Positions 22,282 through 32,886 of a stretch of 64,000 bases of DNA are shown one piece after another. The notes below the pieces were generated by a model, which did not search any database, was not told the DNA's origin, and saw nothing but the letters and a program-made list of their open reading frames with translations. Position numbers and translations under genes: made by a program. The DNA is from Desmodesmus armatus (Eukaryota > Chlorophyta > Chlorophyceae > Sphaeropleales > Scenedesmaceae), in contig VIIQ02000044.1 of the NCBI GenBank assembly GCA_007449985.2, positions 32,152 to 96,151 on the forward strand, read 5' to 3'. How positions within the stretch are numbered: the first letter of the stretch is position 1; each line of letters begins with the position of its first letter.

Positions 22282-25200
22282 CGTACCAGCAGCTCCGGCG
22301 CCAACACCACTGGCTGATGCTCCAGTGGACAAGGTGTATGCAGGTGGGTGCCATTTTGTTTGTGAATAAAAGATATATATCATGAAAGGAACCTACGATG
22401 TAGGGCTACTGATTGCTGTCGGATGGGCTTGGCAGGCTTGGTGGGTCATGACTGACTGCTTGCGCACTCATGCCGTGGCGTCTTGTGCACACAAACTTTG
22501 AGCTTGAGCGCGCTGCGCGAGAAAGGGGCTTTGCTGCACACAAGTCTGAAAGCATTGACTGGGTGTAACGAAACAAGTGCCAGAAGACCAACTGGCAGTG
22601 ATGACCGATGTGAAGCTGTGGGCTCCCACATCACTCGATGACTCATTGCTTGATCACCACTTGATGACTCTGTCACGTACACGAGACGTGTCACCTTTCT
22701 ATCCTCAGTGCACTGTTTGCAGATGTGCTGAGGGGCCTGAAGAGTCTGACGACGCTTGACGTAGATGTCAACAGCCGGTTCCCTCATGGCGTGATGAAAC
22801 ACCTGTCACATCTCCTCACTGATCTGCATTGTTTTGGGTGCAGATATGCTGAGGGGCCTAACGAGTCTGACGGAGCTGTAACGTCGATGTGACGGGCAGT
22901 GCTTACTGATGTCGGGCTGCCGGCTCCATCACCGCTTGTTTACCCTGTCATGTGCATGAGGCCTGTCTCCTTGCTATCTTTTTGCTGCATTGATTGCAGA
23001 TGTGCTGAGGGGCCTGAAGAGTCTTACAAAGCTTGACGTAGATGTGACAGGCCTCTGCAAGGTGATGCAGCTGACCTCTTCGCCCCTTGCTGGAGTGAGG
23101 GAGCTGAGGATCCACATGCTGGGTGCTGTGCACCTGCCGCCTGGCGGCCTCCCTACGCTGCCCAGCCTGACACACCTGGAGTTCTACTTGCCTGACGAGC
23201 GCAACTGGGGTAGGTGGCATGTGTCTTGGCAGTTGCCACACAGTGCAGTTCGGTTCAGTACGGTACGGTACGGTACGGTGCGGTACGGTACAGCACAGTA
23301 CAGTACACTACAGTACAGTATAGTACAGAACTTTTTTACAGTACAGTATAGCGTAGCCAGTGCGGCGCAGTACAGTATAGTACAATACAGTGCAGTGAAG
23401 TTCACCCAGTACAGGTTGACTGCTGAACAGTGGACGGCAGGCACGAGAGCATTAGTGCTGTGCTGTGTACTGTCCCCCGCTGTGCCATGCTGTGTGCTGC
23501 GAGATGCAGCCTTACTGTGTGTGGTGCTGTCCGTTGTTCTTGCTGACACCCATGCTGTGTTGTGTGCTGCTCCATGCTGTGCCGTGCTGTGCCGTTCACT
23601 TTCAGAAGCTGACTACAATGACTATGAGGACCTGCCTCTGTGGCGACACCAAGCCAATGTGAGCACCACAAGTCCTAACGGCAGATAGCAGATGTCAGTC
23701 TGCAGAGCAAACAGTGTGCATGCCAACAGGGGCATCTTCATCGCTCACGTGTGTACATCCAACCAATCGTTTGCGCACCAAGCCAGGGATCACCACCACT
23801 AGCTGGTCTGAGATGCAGACAGCTTGCTAGCTTGACGGGGGCTCGAGCGGCACTATAGGCCCGCGGGGGCGTGCGGGTGAACGGTGTGCTTGCTAGGTCA
23901 TGTACCGTGTTGTCCGCTGCGCTAACTTGCATTGCAGTCAGACACCAGCACCAATGCGCGCCCTTGCGTTGCACCCATATTGCTTGCAGTCACCCTTGGA
24001 GCCATGGTCGTCTGGCAGACGCAGGCAACTGCGTGCAGCAGCACAGGCAGCTTGGCAGTGATTATTAGAAGTTCTCCTGCCTCACTGCATCTGCCTCACT
24101 GTGGCAAACCAGATCCAATCCAAGTGTGTGCATGTCATGGTGCTCCTCTGCTAGCTCACCGCTGCTTTTGCTGGGGCGTCGCTGCTGCTGCTGCTGCTGC
24201 TGCTGCAGGTGCGTCAGCTGGTGCTGCGTGGCACCTTCCATGCGGGCGGCTTCTTTGCCCCAGGCCACCTGGACCTTGCGCACCAGGCCATGCCCCACAT
24301 CAGCCGCCTGGTGTTCATGAAGTGTGGCGACCTCAAGCCAGAGCGACTGCAGGAGGTGGGTGTTGGTCGGGGGGGGGGGGGGGTGTTGCTGGGCTGGAAG
24401 GAAGGGGTTGTGCTCTGACTGGTCTTTCATGCCGCACATCAGCCGCCTGGTGTTCAGTGTGGCGGCCTCAAGCCAGAGCCCCTGCAGGAGGTGGGTGTTG
24501 TGCTGACACTGTGACCTGTTGGGAGGGGGGGTGGCTGGGTGGGTAGGTGGGTGGGTGGGCGATTAGGTGTACAAACAGATACGCAATCCCTGCAGCCACC
24601 GGCAACACGTACGTCAGGGGCCTGTGGTGCATGATCCTCAGGTCGGGGACTAGACTGGGTTCACCAAGCAGGTTCTGCTGCATGGCTGTGTACATTGTGT
24701 CCTTTGGTGATACACCTTTTGTTTCTTTTCTTCCCATGGCGCACAGGTTGTTGACAGCCGTCTGAGCCCCTACATAGAGGTGGTGGAGGGCAGGAACTTT
24801 GGCCTGCCTCACAAGCCCGGTCAACAGCCAGACCCTGCTGCTGCTGGTGCAACAGTACAGCAGGCCCTGGGCCAGCAGCAGCAGCAGCAGCTGGGGCAGG
24901 CTGGCGCTGCAGGCACCAGTGCTGCAGCTGCTGCGGGGCCAGAAGGTGGCAGTGAAGCAGCGGAGCAGCAGGAGGGTGATGATGACTTGCCTCCTCTGTT
25001 ACAGGCAGTGGTGGTCAGCAACGGGCTGCAGCAGCTGCAGCAGCAGGAAGGACAGGGTGTTGCTGCAAGTACTGGAGAGGCTGGGGGTGACGGGGATGGG
25101 CCTGGTGGTGCAGCTGGCTTCGCCATTGTGGGTGGTGGGGGCGAGGCTGGTGGTGCAGTTGGTGTGGCCAATGCGGGTGGTGGGGGCGAGGGTGGTGCTG

Positions 25201-25724
25201 CAGTTGGTGGTGGCAGTGTGGGTGTGGGTGGTGGGGATGCGGCACCTGACCTGCTTGATATGGAGGACCAGTCGCTGCAGATGGCAGCATCACCGCCAAC
25301 TGCACAGAATACATCTGACGTGCCTGAACTGCTGTCTGAGGGTAGCGAGGACAGTGATTCCGACGCTAGTAGCGAGGACATTCCAGGGCTGGGCATCGGC
25401 ATCGGCAATCAGTTTGAGGGTCATGGGGCTGTGGAGGGGGCTGCTGGCGGTGTGGAGGAGGTCGCTGCACCTGTCGTGCTCCAGCAACCTTCCTTGGCCT
25501 GGCAGGCAATGACTCAGGCCCTTCAGGATGGGGCTGAGCCGTGGCAGATGATGGAGGCGCAGCAGTCACTGCAGCAGCAGCGCGGTCGGTTCCTGCAGGC
25601 TCTGAAGGTGAAAAGGCGGGCTGGGCTGGAGGCGGTTGCAGCACGGGCGGGTGAGGTTGGGGTGGCTGTGAAGTTGCTGCCTGTGGTAGCGTGGGTTCAC
25701 TGGTACCATGAGATGTTGGAGTAG
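14654..25724 (+). CDS. Leucine-rich-repeat protein with Gln/Ala/Gly-rich insertions (12 exons)
   Basis: Exons: 14654-14943, 15208-15488, 15945-16129, 16615-16942, 17330-17823, 18547-18709, 20446-21681, 22110-22343, 23000-23209, 23606-23658, 24209-24355, 24747-25724. All junctions are GT-AG in a continuous frame, giving 1532 aa. The start (LPRPFIRALLDALDPDDG...) resembles an F-box-like helix pair (weak inference). LRR-type segments follow, such as LGNLTSLHLQLPLVL, LQHLTRLVLSTTY, LKSLTKLDVDV and LPSLTHLEFYL. Residues about 581-1070 are low complexity (poly-Q, then Gly/Ala, then acidic DDDIDDLPEL). The last exon is again Q/G/A-rich and acidic (DSDSDASSEDIPGL). LRRs mediate protein binding, and the partner is unknown. 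Introns contain copies of the ends of exons 3, 4, 5 and 11 and the starts of exons 6, 7 and 9. Confidence 0.8.
16352..16393 (+). repeat. Intronic copy of the end of LRR exon 3 and its donor
   Basis: GACACCCGGCGATGCAGCAG followed by a GT donor repeats the end of exon 3 (about 16096-16131). Confidence 0.8.
17029..17090 (+). repeat. Intronic copy of the end of LRR exon 4 and its donor
   Basis: It repeats about 16887-16947 (CAGCTGGGGATGGGCTTTGC, then AGGT). The surrounding G-rich GGGAGGG and GGTGGG sequence of this intron is itself repeated. Confidence 0.85.
17900..18195 (+). repeat. Two intronic copies of the end of LRR exon 5
   Basis: Copies at about 17903-17946 and 18149-18193 repeat the final 40 bases of exon 5 (CTGACTATGGCAGCTTTGTG and on to CTGCAG). 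The first keeps a GTAAGG donor. In the second the donor has become TAAAGG. Confidence 0.85.
18251..18345 (+). repeat. Intronic copy of the start of LRR exon 6
   Basis: It resembles 18492-18590: CAACCCTAGTTCT, a CTGCTGCTGA stretch, then an ATG-containing start and GACTTCCTGCCCGCCTTCCC. The internal CAACAG acceptor seen in the real copy is altered here. Confidence 0.75.
20055..20400 (+). repeat. Two upstream copies of the start of LRR exon 7
   Basis: GTTTGTTCCAGCCC followed by TTGCACAGCAAGACATGCCT occurs near 20159 and 20311 as well as at the real exon start (20446). Each is preceded by ACTGCCACTCC-type repeats. In the first copy the acceptor is GTAAG, in the second GTAGG as in the real exon. 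Confidence 0.85.
22716..22900 (+). repeat. Two upstream copies of the start of LRR exon 9
   Basis: TGCTGAGGGGCCTGAAGAGT with a preceding TTTGCAGA acceptor occurs near 22720 and, more diverged, near 22843, before the real exon at 23000. Confidence 0.85.
23253..23400. repeat. TACGG/TACAG pentanucleotide array
   Basis: Tandem TACGG grading into TACAG units sits in LRR intron 9. Shorter TACAG runs recur at about 10808-10826, 35279-35309, 39239-39257 and 53886-53901, so this pentamer is a genome-wide microsatellite here. Confidence 0.85.
24430..24495 (+). repeat. Intronic copy of the end of LRR exon 11 and its donor
   Basis: It repeats CATCAGCCGCCTGGTGTTCA through CTGCAGGAG and GTGGGTG from 24297-24362, with a small deletion that would shift the frame. 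Confidence 0.85.
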
Positions 25725-26679
25725 TGGGTGTGAGTTGGGTTGAGGGGGGGAAGGGGGTCGACAAGTTTGCAGTTGTTGGCTGGGACAGTGTGTGCCATGT
25801 GTGGAGGCGATGCAGCGGACGCGGGACGGTGTTGCAGCTGGCAACCTCTTATTACGTGGCCGGCTTTGTACAATGTCTGCAGGTGTACATTGTGTTGCGG
25901 TGTACTTGTGTAGTTGAGGGGTTGTTTCAATCTTCAAAAAGTAATAGTGCTTGATACTGTTACTGTGATAGTGTCAGAGTTGAGGTCAACAAGCACGCCG
26001 AATAGAAGTAGTTTTAGCTGAGTGTGTTGTTGGCATGCTAGTTGCAAAACACCCTGACTGTCACGAACCCAGCAGCTGCCTGGACTGCATAGTCCCATGG
26101 GGCTGCACCACATACGCGTCAGCTGATCAGTTTGTGTGCAGCCAGCACATCTAACACGACAACACAACACAGCTAGGCTGGCATGAGCTCTTGAGCTTCA
26201 TAGCTACAGGTGTAACTTTGATTTGATTAGATTTAACACAGCTGACCATCAGTCTCATCTTTCACAACCACTTTGCCCACTCATATCGAGAATGGAAGAT
26301 GCAGAGGGCCTCTGCATCTTGAGTGCATCGTGCACGCTCTCTTAGATCTGAGATCTCTAGAGCTGCAGGCTGCACAGTCAGAGGAAGAGTCAACATCCTG
26401 ACTTTGCAACTTGCTGGCAGTGCCAGTGCAGCATGAGTGATGGGAGATGCTGCCCGACGAGTTCAAACAATTGTTGAGCCTCCACACTATCTGTGGAAGA
26501 AATAAGTGCAGGAGCAGGGTGGGCAATTGCAAGACCCTTCTGTGCTGTCGGACAGCAACAGATGTCAATGTCTTGCCAACAGCGCTGTTGGCGCAAAACG
26601 TCACCTAGGATGGTGGACAGATGCAATTACTTCGTATTACCGCAACATGTCAGTGACATTGTCCACCCCTGCCTGCATC
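25725..26679. other. Intergenic stretch between convergent genes
   Basis: No exon is supported. This is the shared 3' side of the LRR gene (+) and the CAP gene (-). A TGTAA word, the usual green-algal polyadenylation signal, occurs near 26212, but it is too far from either stop to assign. Confidence 0.4.
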
Positions 26680-27516
26680 TCAGTCACACTCCGCAAACAC
26701 CTGTGTTGCATACTCCCACTTGCTGCCCTCAGCCACTGCTATGGCCATATGAGTGAAGCCCTCCTTCAATATGTTCACCCTGTGGCTGTCAGACTGCATC
26801 CATCTCTCAAAGTAACTCTCCGCACTAGACTCCTCATCACCTTCTGCCACGTTTTCTGCCACGTGCTTACCCTCACAGCCGCTCAGCTCATCTACCGCGG
26901 GCCAGTAGCGCTTGCCAATGCTGGAGCCGTCGCTACCTGTAGCGCAGATAGGCAGGGCATGCATCCAATGCAAGTTGCATCGAGATTAAGAGCAGGGCGC
27001 ATCTGCACAGGGTGAACCTCGCCATCCGATGTATACAACAACAATGTCAGAGGCGGTTGGCACTGGTGGTGATTGACTCACTCATCTGAGATGACGGTCA
27101 CTCATGGTACCTTCACTCAGTGACCCAAGTTGTGTGCCAACCGCAGGCTGCCTAGGGTTAAGGGTTTAGGTTTTGGGTTTAGGGTGCGGTCTCACCGCAT
27201 GTGATCAGCCGTCTCCAAGTAACAACTGTGATTGCTGCTGCATCTATGATGTCTGGGCTGCTGGTAACACTGTAGTTGTGCATGCTAGCCAGGAGACATC
27301 TGTCAAAAAGTGGCTTTAGTGAAGGTTCGCGTAGCGCAATCTTGACGCCAAAATAGCCGGGCGCTCTGCCGCACCTGTGTGATCCAAAAAGCTGTGGCGA
27401 GCCATGTCGTTGCTGTGCCGCTGCGCCGCCGACTGGATGACATAAGAGTACCTCAGCGGCTCCAGCCCCTCCTCCCGCCGGACCTTGTTCACAAGCTCCA
27501 GCATCTCACTAGCCAT
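26680..27516 (-). CDS. CAP/SCP-domain (PR-1-like) protein, 5' end uncertain
   Basis: Two exons read leftwards: 27516-27375 and 26936-26680, with a 438-nt GT-AG intron. The join restores the CAP motif (FLDHTG|SDGSSIGKRYW) in frame, which strongly supports the splice. The product has at least 132 aa and covers a whole CAP domain: NKVRREEGLEPL near the start, RHSNDMARHSFLDHTG, HVAENVAEG and SDSHRVNIL. His and Glu positions expected for the CAP cleft are visible. CAP proteins are usually secreted, but no signal peptide is present from Met at 27516, so an upstream exon is probably missing from this model. The palindromic array starts only 25 bp upstream, so the true first exon may lie beyond it or may have been lost. 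Confidence 0.75.
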
Positions 27517-27540
27517 ATCATGGAACTCACCCTACCAACA

Positions 27541-27862
27541 GCCTGGCTGGGCTACTACCCTAGTAGTAGGGGTAGTAGCAGTTTAAATGGCTGGCTACTA
27601 CCCTAGGGTAGTAGAGGGTAGTAGCAGTGCATTTTGGCTTGCTACTAGGGTAGTTCCATCGGGATTACTACCCTAGTAGCTGCCCAGGGCTGCTACTACC
27701 CTAGTAGCACCTCAGGAACTACCCTAGTAGCAGGGGAAACCACCCTAGTAGCAAAGATAACTACCTTAGTAGCAGGCGAGACTACCCTAGTAGCAGAGAG
27801 AACTACCCTAGTAGCAGGGGAAACTACCCTAGTAGCAGCATGCAAGCAGGGTAGTAGCAGGC
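27541..27862. repeat. Array of palindromic CTACTACCCTAGTAG units
   Basis: About a dozen copies of CTACTACCCTAGTAG or its reverse complement, spaced roughly 20-30 bp. Between about 27715 and 27840 they form an imperfect 21-bp tandem (ACTACCCTAGTAGCAGGGGA). Related arrays occur at 31361-31510 and 50704-50755. The unit is nearly self-complementary, so long hairpins are possible. Confidence 0.9.
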
Positions 27863-28376
27863 TGCAACATGCCTGGGTTCTTGGCTGGTTTCCATGGCTG
27901 GTAATCAGGTGAAAGCTGCTTACCGGCGCCACCATGCTCGAGTTCCTACACATGCAAGCAGTGCTCACCCAGTATGAGCATGATCCATGCGACACGCCTG
28001 CCATTCACACCAATCACTGCACAAACAGAGCCACAGTTGCAAGGTTACATGTAACACACTAGCACTACACAATTACTTTCCTTGCATGCATGCTCTGTAT
28101 ATACTGACCTCAACACAACACAACACAAACCTCACACACTACAGACAGCAGCTGTGAACTCCACAACAGGCCTCTGAAACAGGCTAAGTCCACACCATGA
28201 TCACCGTCCCTAGGGACTCATGAGTGCTGTACTGCTGATCAAACATCATGACAGCAACAGACTGCCTGGTGCAGTGGTTGTACAGACACAAACAGGAGCA
28301 GCATTGCCCAACAATGCCAGCCACAACCAAACCCCGTGCCGACTGCTGTCACACAACCAGCTACTTCCCGCATCTC

Positions 28377-29310
28377 CTAGAGGATGGTGGAGCCCTCCAG
28401 AAAGCGCCTGTTGGGAACGCCCAGCCAGGCCTTTGCCGTGGTTGCTGCCGCCTTCATCTTCTTCTCGCCAATGACCACGTCCTTCAGGTTGATGAGTGAG
28501 GAGGGCACCTGCAAAATTGGCCAGGTGTCACCAACAGGTCAACAGATGCATGCATACACTTGGGTCTGCTTCTACTTGACCAAAGGGGATCAACCAGTAC
28601 AGCACAAGGCATTGCCTGTGTCAAAGCAGGTTGCTGTATGGGCTGACCCACAGCATAACAAAACAAGTAGGCAAGCTGGCAAAACCACCATGCCACCAAC
28701 ACACATGCTGGCCTTGCTATGTCACCAAGCCCACCAGCAACCAACAAGGGGACGCTGTGCACAAGCCAGTTGTGCTGCAGCCGCACTGCTGACACCGACA
28801 TTTCATGATATGCCCCCGTCAGTGCTGGATATCCCTGTCACGGAGCTGTTAAATCCCTCACAAATTTCACTCACCACAACATCGCCAAAGACTTCTCAAC
28901 CGTGACAGTTAAACTACAAGCTTGGTGCTTCTGAGCTGTGTCGACACCTCCTCCACCTCCATGTCCAGCTCCAGCTTGATGCCCTTGGTGTCCTGTTGTG
29001 GATGCTGGGGGGCTCAGGGTCTCCATCACAGCTGCTGCTGCTGTCTCCTGCCCCTGGGCTGCCAGCAGTGCACGCAGCTCTGACAGGGGGCAACATGACA
29101 AGGCACAGGTGCAGATGTGCAGATTAGTACAGCACGAGCGCTTGTCTACATGCTGTTGCAGTTGCTACCTTGGTCAGTTGTGCATGGCTCGACCCAAAGA
29201 AGCAAACAGCGCCCCAACCAATGCATGGGCCTGCTGCTGGCTGGCAGCCTTGCTGTCCGTCCACTTCTCTACAGCCACTCTGACAACAGCGTTGTTCAGC
29301 AACATGCTCA
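28377..29310 (-). CDS. Exons of an unrecognised minus-strand gene (incomplete model)
   Basis: Three coding-like stretches read leftwards. The first (about 29300-29170) contains NNAVVRVAVEKWTDSKAASQ and a Gln/Ala helix. The second (about 29003-28911) follows a CCACAACAG acceptor and contains KGIKLELDMEVEEVSTQL. The third (about 28508-28377) follows a TTTTGCAG acceptor and contains LINLKDVVIGEKKMKAATTA and RFLEGSTIL before a TAG stop. Frames and acceptors look genuine, but I could not join them with confident phases or find the start. No family is recognised; the middle piece would form an acidic amphipathic helix. Confidence 0.4.
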
Positions 29311-32300
29311 GCGAGCATCAGCCACATGCTGTAGCGGCTCTTACCGTCTAAGCCAAGTGGGGCTGAGTTGGCAATGGCTCTGTCACCTCCAGCCGCTGTT
29401 GCCGCCATCCCTTGGCCCCTCAGTGAGGCTGTTTGAGCTTCAGACTCATCTGCTGCTGCCACCATAGTACACTGTGCCCCCGGTGCTGCAGCACTGGTCT
29501 GGGTGTCACCCTGGCGTCGCTTACTGTGCAGATTGTAACTGGTGGCGCCCTGCGTCGGCACAGCAGACTTGTTGGTGGGACATACAAGACTCTGTGTACT
29601 GTAAGTGCAACAAATAGGGAGAAGAACTTGTCGGGACTGGTCAATCTTTCCACTTTTGACCTCAACACCATGGCTCAACTGGGGACCTGGGTCGACCTTC
29701 CTGTGAGTCACACCCCAAAGGTCTAGGATCTGATCCGTCTGCAGCTGCATGTGGACGCGTCCACATACGTGCTTTCAGTTGTTGCCTGGTGTGGACGTGC
29801 AGGTTGAATGCACAGCAGCAGCTGCATCACTTTGCGCATCACTCACCATTCAGTGCCTGGACCTTCGTGAGCATTCCGCCAGTTCTCGGCCAAGTCAGAA
29901 GCCATACAGCAGCACCTCCTACGCACATGCAGGAGGGCAACATCGTCATGTGAGCCCCTGAGCTGAGGCATACGTCTGCTGTGCATGTGTACGTATGAGG
30001 CAGGGTGTGCAATCACACACAAGCCACCAGTCTGCTGCGCGGCCTGTCAAGCAGCCTTGGCTGCTTTTCTATCCCGATGTCAGCATGGCTTCTGACTTCT
30101 TGCAAGACTATTGATCTGCCTTCTGCACAACTGTTGCAATTGCAGCTGATCATGGGTGGCTGAACTCACCCTGCATGTTGCCCAGTCGGCCAGCCTTCAG
30201 TAACTGTGAGTAACAGCGGCGCATACATGCTGTTCATCGCCAGTTTGCCGAGAATAGCGAGTTCTCCGGGTCTGCATTCTGTCCTTGCTGCTGGAACAGC
30301 AGCTCTGACAGCTGTAACACTGGGGAGCTGCTGCAGCGGCTGATCTGTGTACTGAAGCTATCAAGCGTCATATATGCAAGCATGTGATAGCGCTGCTGGA
30401 CCAGTGCGAGCTGCAGATGAGACAGACGGAACCAACCACCATGACGATCTCAAGTTTAGCAGTCGCATTTGCACAGCAAGTAGAGCTCACGAATGAGGAG
30501 AGCATGTGAGAGATACCACGGTTATGTCTAGGAAGCCTAGTGCAGTGGCAACGTTGCCAGCAGTTCAACTGCAATGCTCTGCTGACAGCCTGTTCAAACC
30601 AAACTTGGGGTTTGCAGGTGCAGCCTACAGCCGTTGATCAAGCAAAGCATGTGAAATGCCTCGTCAGTAGACAGTCTCTATGGAGCTCGAGTGCAATGCA
30701 CTTGCCCAAAACAAAGCAGCTGACTGCTGAGTTTCCAGGTGCACATCGCCAGCCAGCGCTGGCTAGCCAACCATTCACGTGCAAGTACATGTGGCTGTAC
30801 AGCCTGCCTTCTACTCCCCTTCTACTCCCCTGCTGCCCCATGTGATCAGGTTGACAGATATGCATATAGCCCAGTATACACAACCTGGTCGCACACTCAC
30901 TCAATGCACAGGACCACCACTTCAAGCCTGGCGGGTAGAGTACATCACGCAACAGTCAAGCATGAACTTGCAGTCCTATGGCTAGCCTTGTTCGAGGCTG
31001 TCAGCCCCCAACTAGGGCAGTCCACCCCCTCACACAACCCATCCAAGTAATCCTTGGTGGTGCCGTGGTCATGCCCAGGGGCTGGCTCGCCCCTAGCCGA
31101 TGCACTGGCCATAGGCTTCAAAACTATGATGGCCACAGGACAGCTGGGAGCAAAGTGTTGGAGGGTTGAGGATTCAAGGGCCTGGTGGCCACCACGATGA
31201 CACATACAGCGTACCAAAGGAATGTGCGTGCAGCAGTGCCCGCCACAGCACGAAACTATGGACGCGGTGACAGGAGAGTCTTAGTATGTTTGTTTGCAGG
31301 GTTGCACCAGCAATGCCCTCTCACAATGTTGTATGCCACTGGCTGTGACAGCTGGCCTTGCTACCACCCTAGTAGCAAGGTAGTGGCTACTACCCTGATA
31401 GCAGCCTGCTACTACGGTAGTAGCTTATTAATCCGCTACTACCTTAGTAGGAGGGTAGTAGCGGGCCAAAACACCCCTACTACCCCTACTACCAGGGTAG
31501 TAGCTCAGCCAGGCTGTTGGTAGGGTCATCGTCCAGCGAGTCATGGTCTGTACCACCACAACAATGGGTTGGTGCATGCGCGCACACTGTGGTGCATGCG
31601 GCATGCAAGAGTACTGAGACCTGTTGTATTGGCAGCAGGTGTCATGCCGTTCTGTCCTGCTGCTGGCCTTGCCTGGAGGGTTTTGCTGCTGCTAGCTACT
31701 GCTTGTCCATACCATCACAGTATACACTGCCCAAAATGATATTGCGAGAGCGTGCATAGGGCCCAAAAACATTGGATGATGCCATGCTGCTGTCTTGTAG
31801 GCATCTAAAGGGGCTCAGTAGGAGGGTGAAAGCCTCATCGTGGCTTTTTTCTGCACTGCCTATGCCGAAGAATTCCTGCCAGTCCTATGCCAGTGACCCA
31901 CCTGCAGACACGTGCTGAAGTATGCTGACCAGCAGCACCACACAAAAGACCAAAGCCCGCATCACGGTGTGCATGTTTGCGACTATATAGTATATTAAAA
32001 AAACGCAAAAAGCTCAACAAATTTGAAGTACTTGATAGGCTACGTCTAGGACGCAGCGTGCGGTGGCAAGCGCTTTTCACCCGTTCTATCGTCTGACGTC
32101 GATTGAAACTTTTGGTTTGGGCACGCGCTGCTAGTGCTGATATTTGGGCACGGGCTGCTAGTGCTCACAACGGGACAGCCAAACATGGATTGCGCTGTCC
32201 AACGTGTCACTGCGGCAACCGCCGCACCTGGCGGTCGACCCACCTTCGACGAGGGTCGGCAGTGCGACAACTCCAAGGGTCGTCAGGGCACGAGGTGTTA

Positions 32301-32886
32301 CTGGGCGCATGCCACAACCGCAACCGCTCTTGTGAGATCGTTCGTTTGACTGCGCATTGATATACGCAGTGGTAGCAATGTCTATACAGTGTGCTGCAGC
32401 GGCGCAACTGTGTCAGGGTCCAACAGAGACCTCTAGCTAGATCTAGATGCTAGCCTCAAAGCGGTGCAACCACAGCGGCTGTCAGTGCCTCTGTCAGCAG
32501 CTGCTGACAGCAATCCAAGCACCACCCTGTTGCTTGCGCAAGTCCCACTGGAAGTGCATTTGCGCTGTGACACCATGCAAGTTTGGACATAATCTTCATC
32601 GATTGACACACAACGATATGTTGTCTGCTTGCCAATGCTTTCAAAAAGCATGCAGAACAGTAGTACCAATTTACCTATGTTTTATTTCAACAGTAGCACC
32701 ATTGGCTGTTACAATGCCACAACCAGCATAACTTGAAACTTGTGCACCAGAACTTGCAGGACCCAGCCACAACTGTAATTCGCAAAGCATATGTAACAAC
32801 TGTAAGACCCAACGTAAAGCGTACCACAGCCAACCACCCAGTTGGTGGCTACAACGCCTGCCACAAGACCAGCCTGCAACCTTAGC
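29311..32886. other. Long stretch without a supported gene
   Basis: There are scattered open frames but no domain I recognise. A minus-strand frame near 31217-30945 (containing GTTKDYLDGLCEGVDCPSWG) looks mildly coding and could be another exon of the gene to its left. Apart from the palindromic array at 31361-31510, nothing structured stands out. The part just below 32887 is the 3' side of the propeller gene, with a minus-strand TGTAA near 32706 as a candidate polyadenylation signal. Confidence 0.35.
31361..31510. repeat. Second array of CTACTACCCTAGTAG-type palindromic units
   Basis: At least six units in both orientations, of the same family as 27541-27862 and more diverged. The two arrays bracket about 3.5 kb containing little recognisable sequence. 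Confidence 0.85.

Noticed and set aside
27541..27862. CRISPR-like array
   Set aside because: Units are palindromic and irregularly spaced, there are no unique equal-length spacers or cas genes, and the host is eukaryotic.
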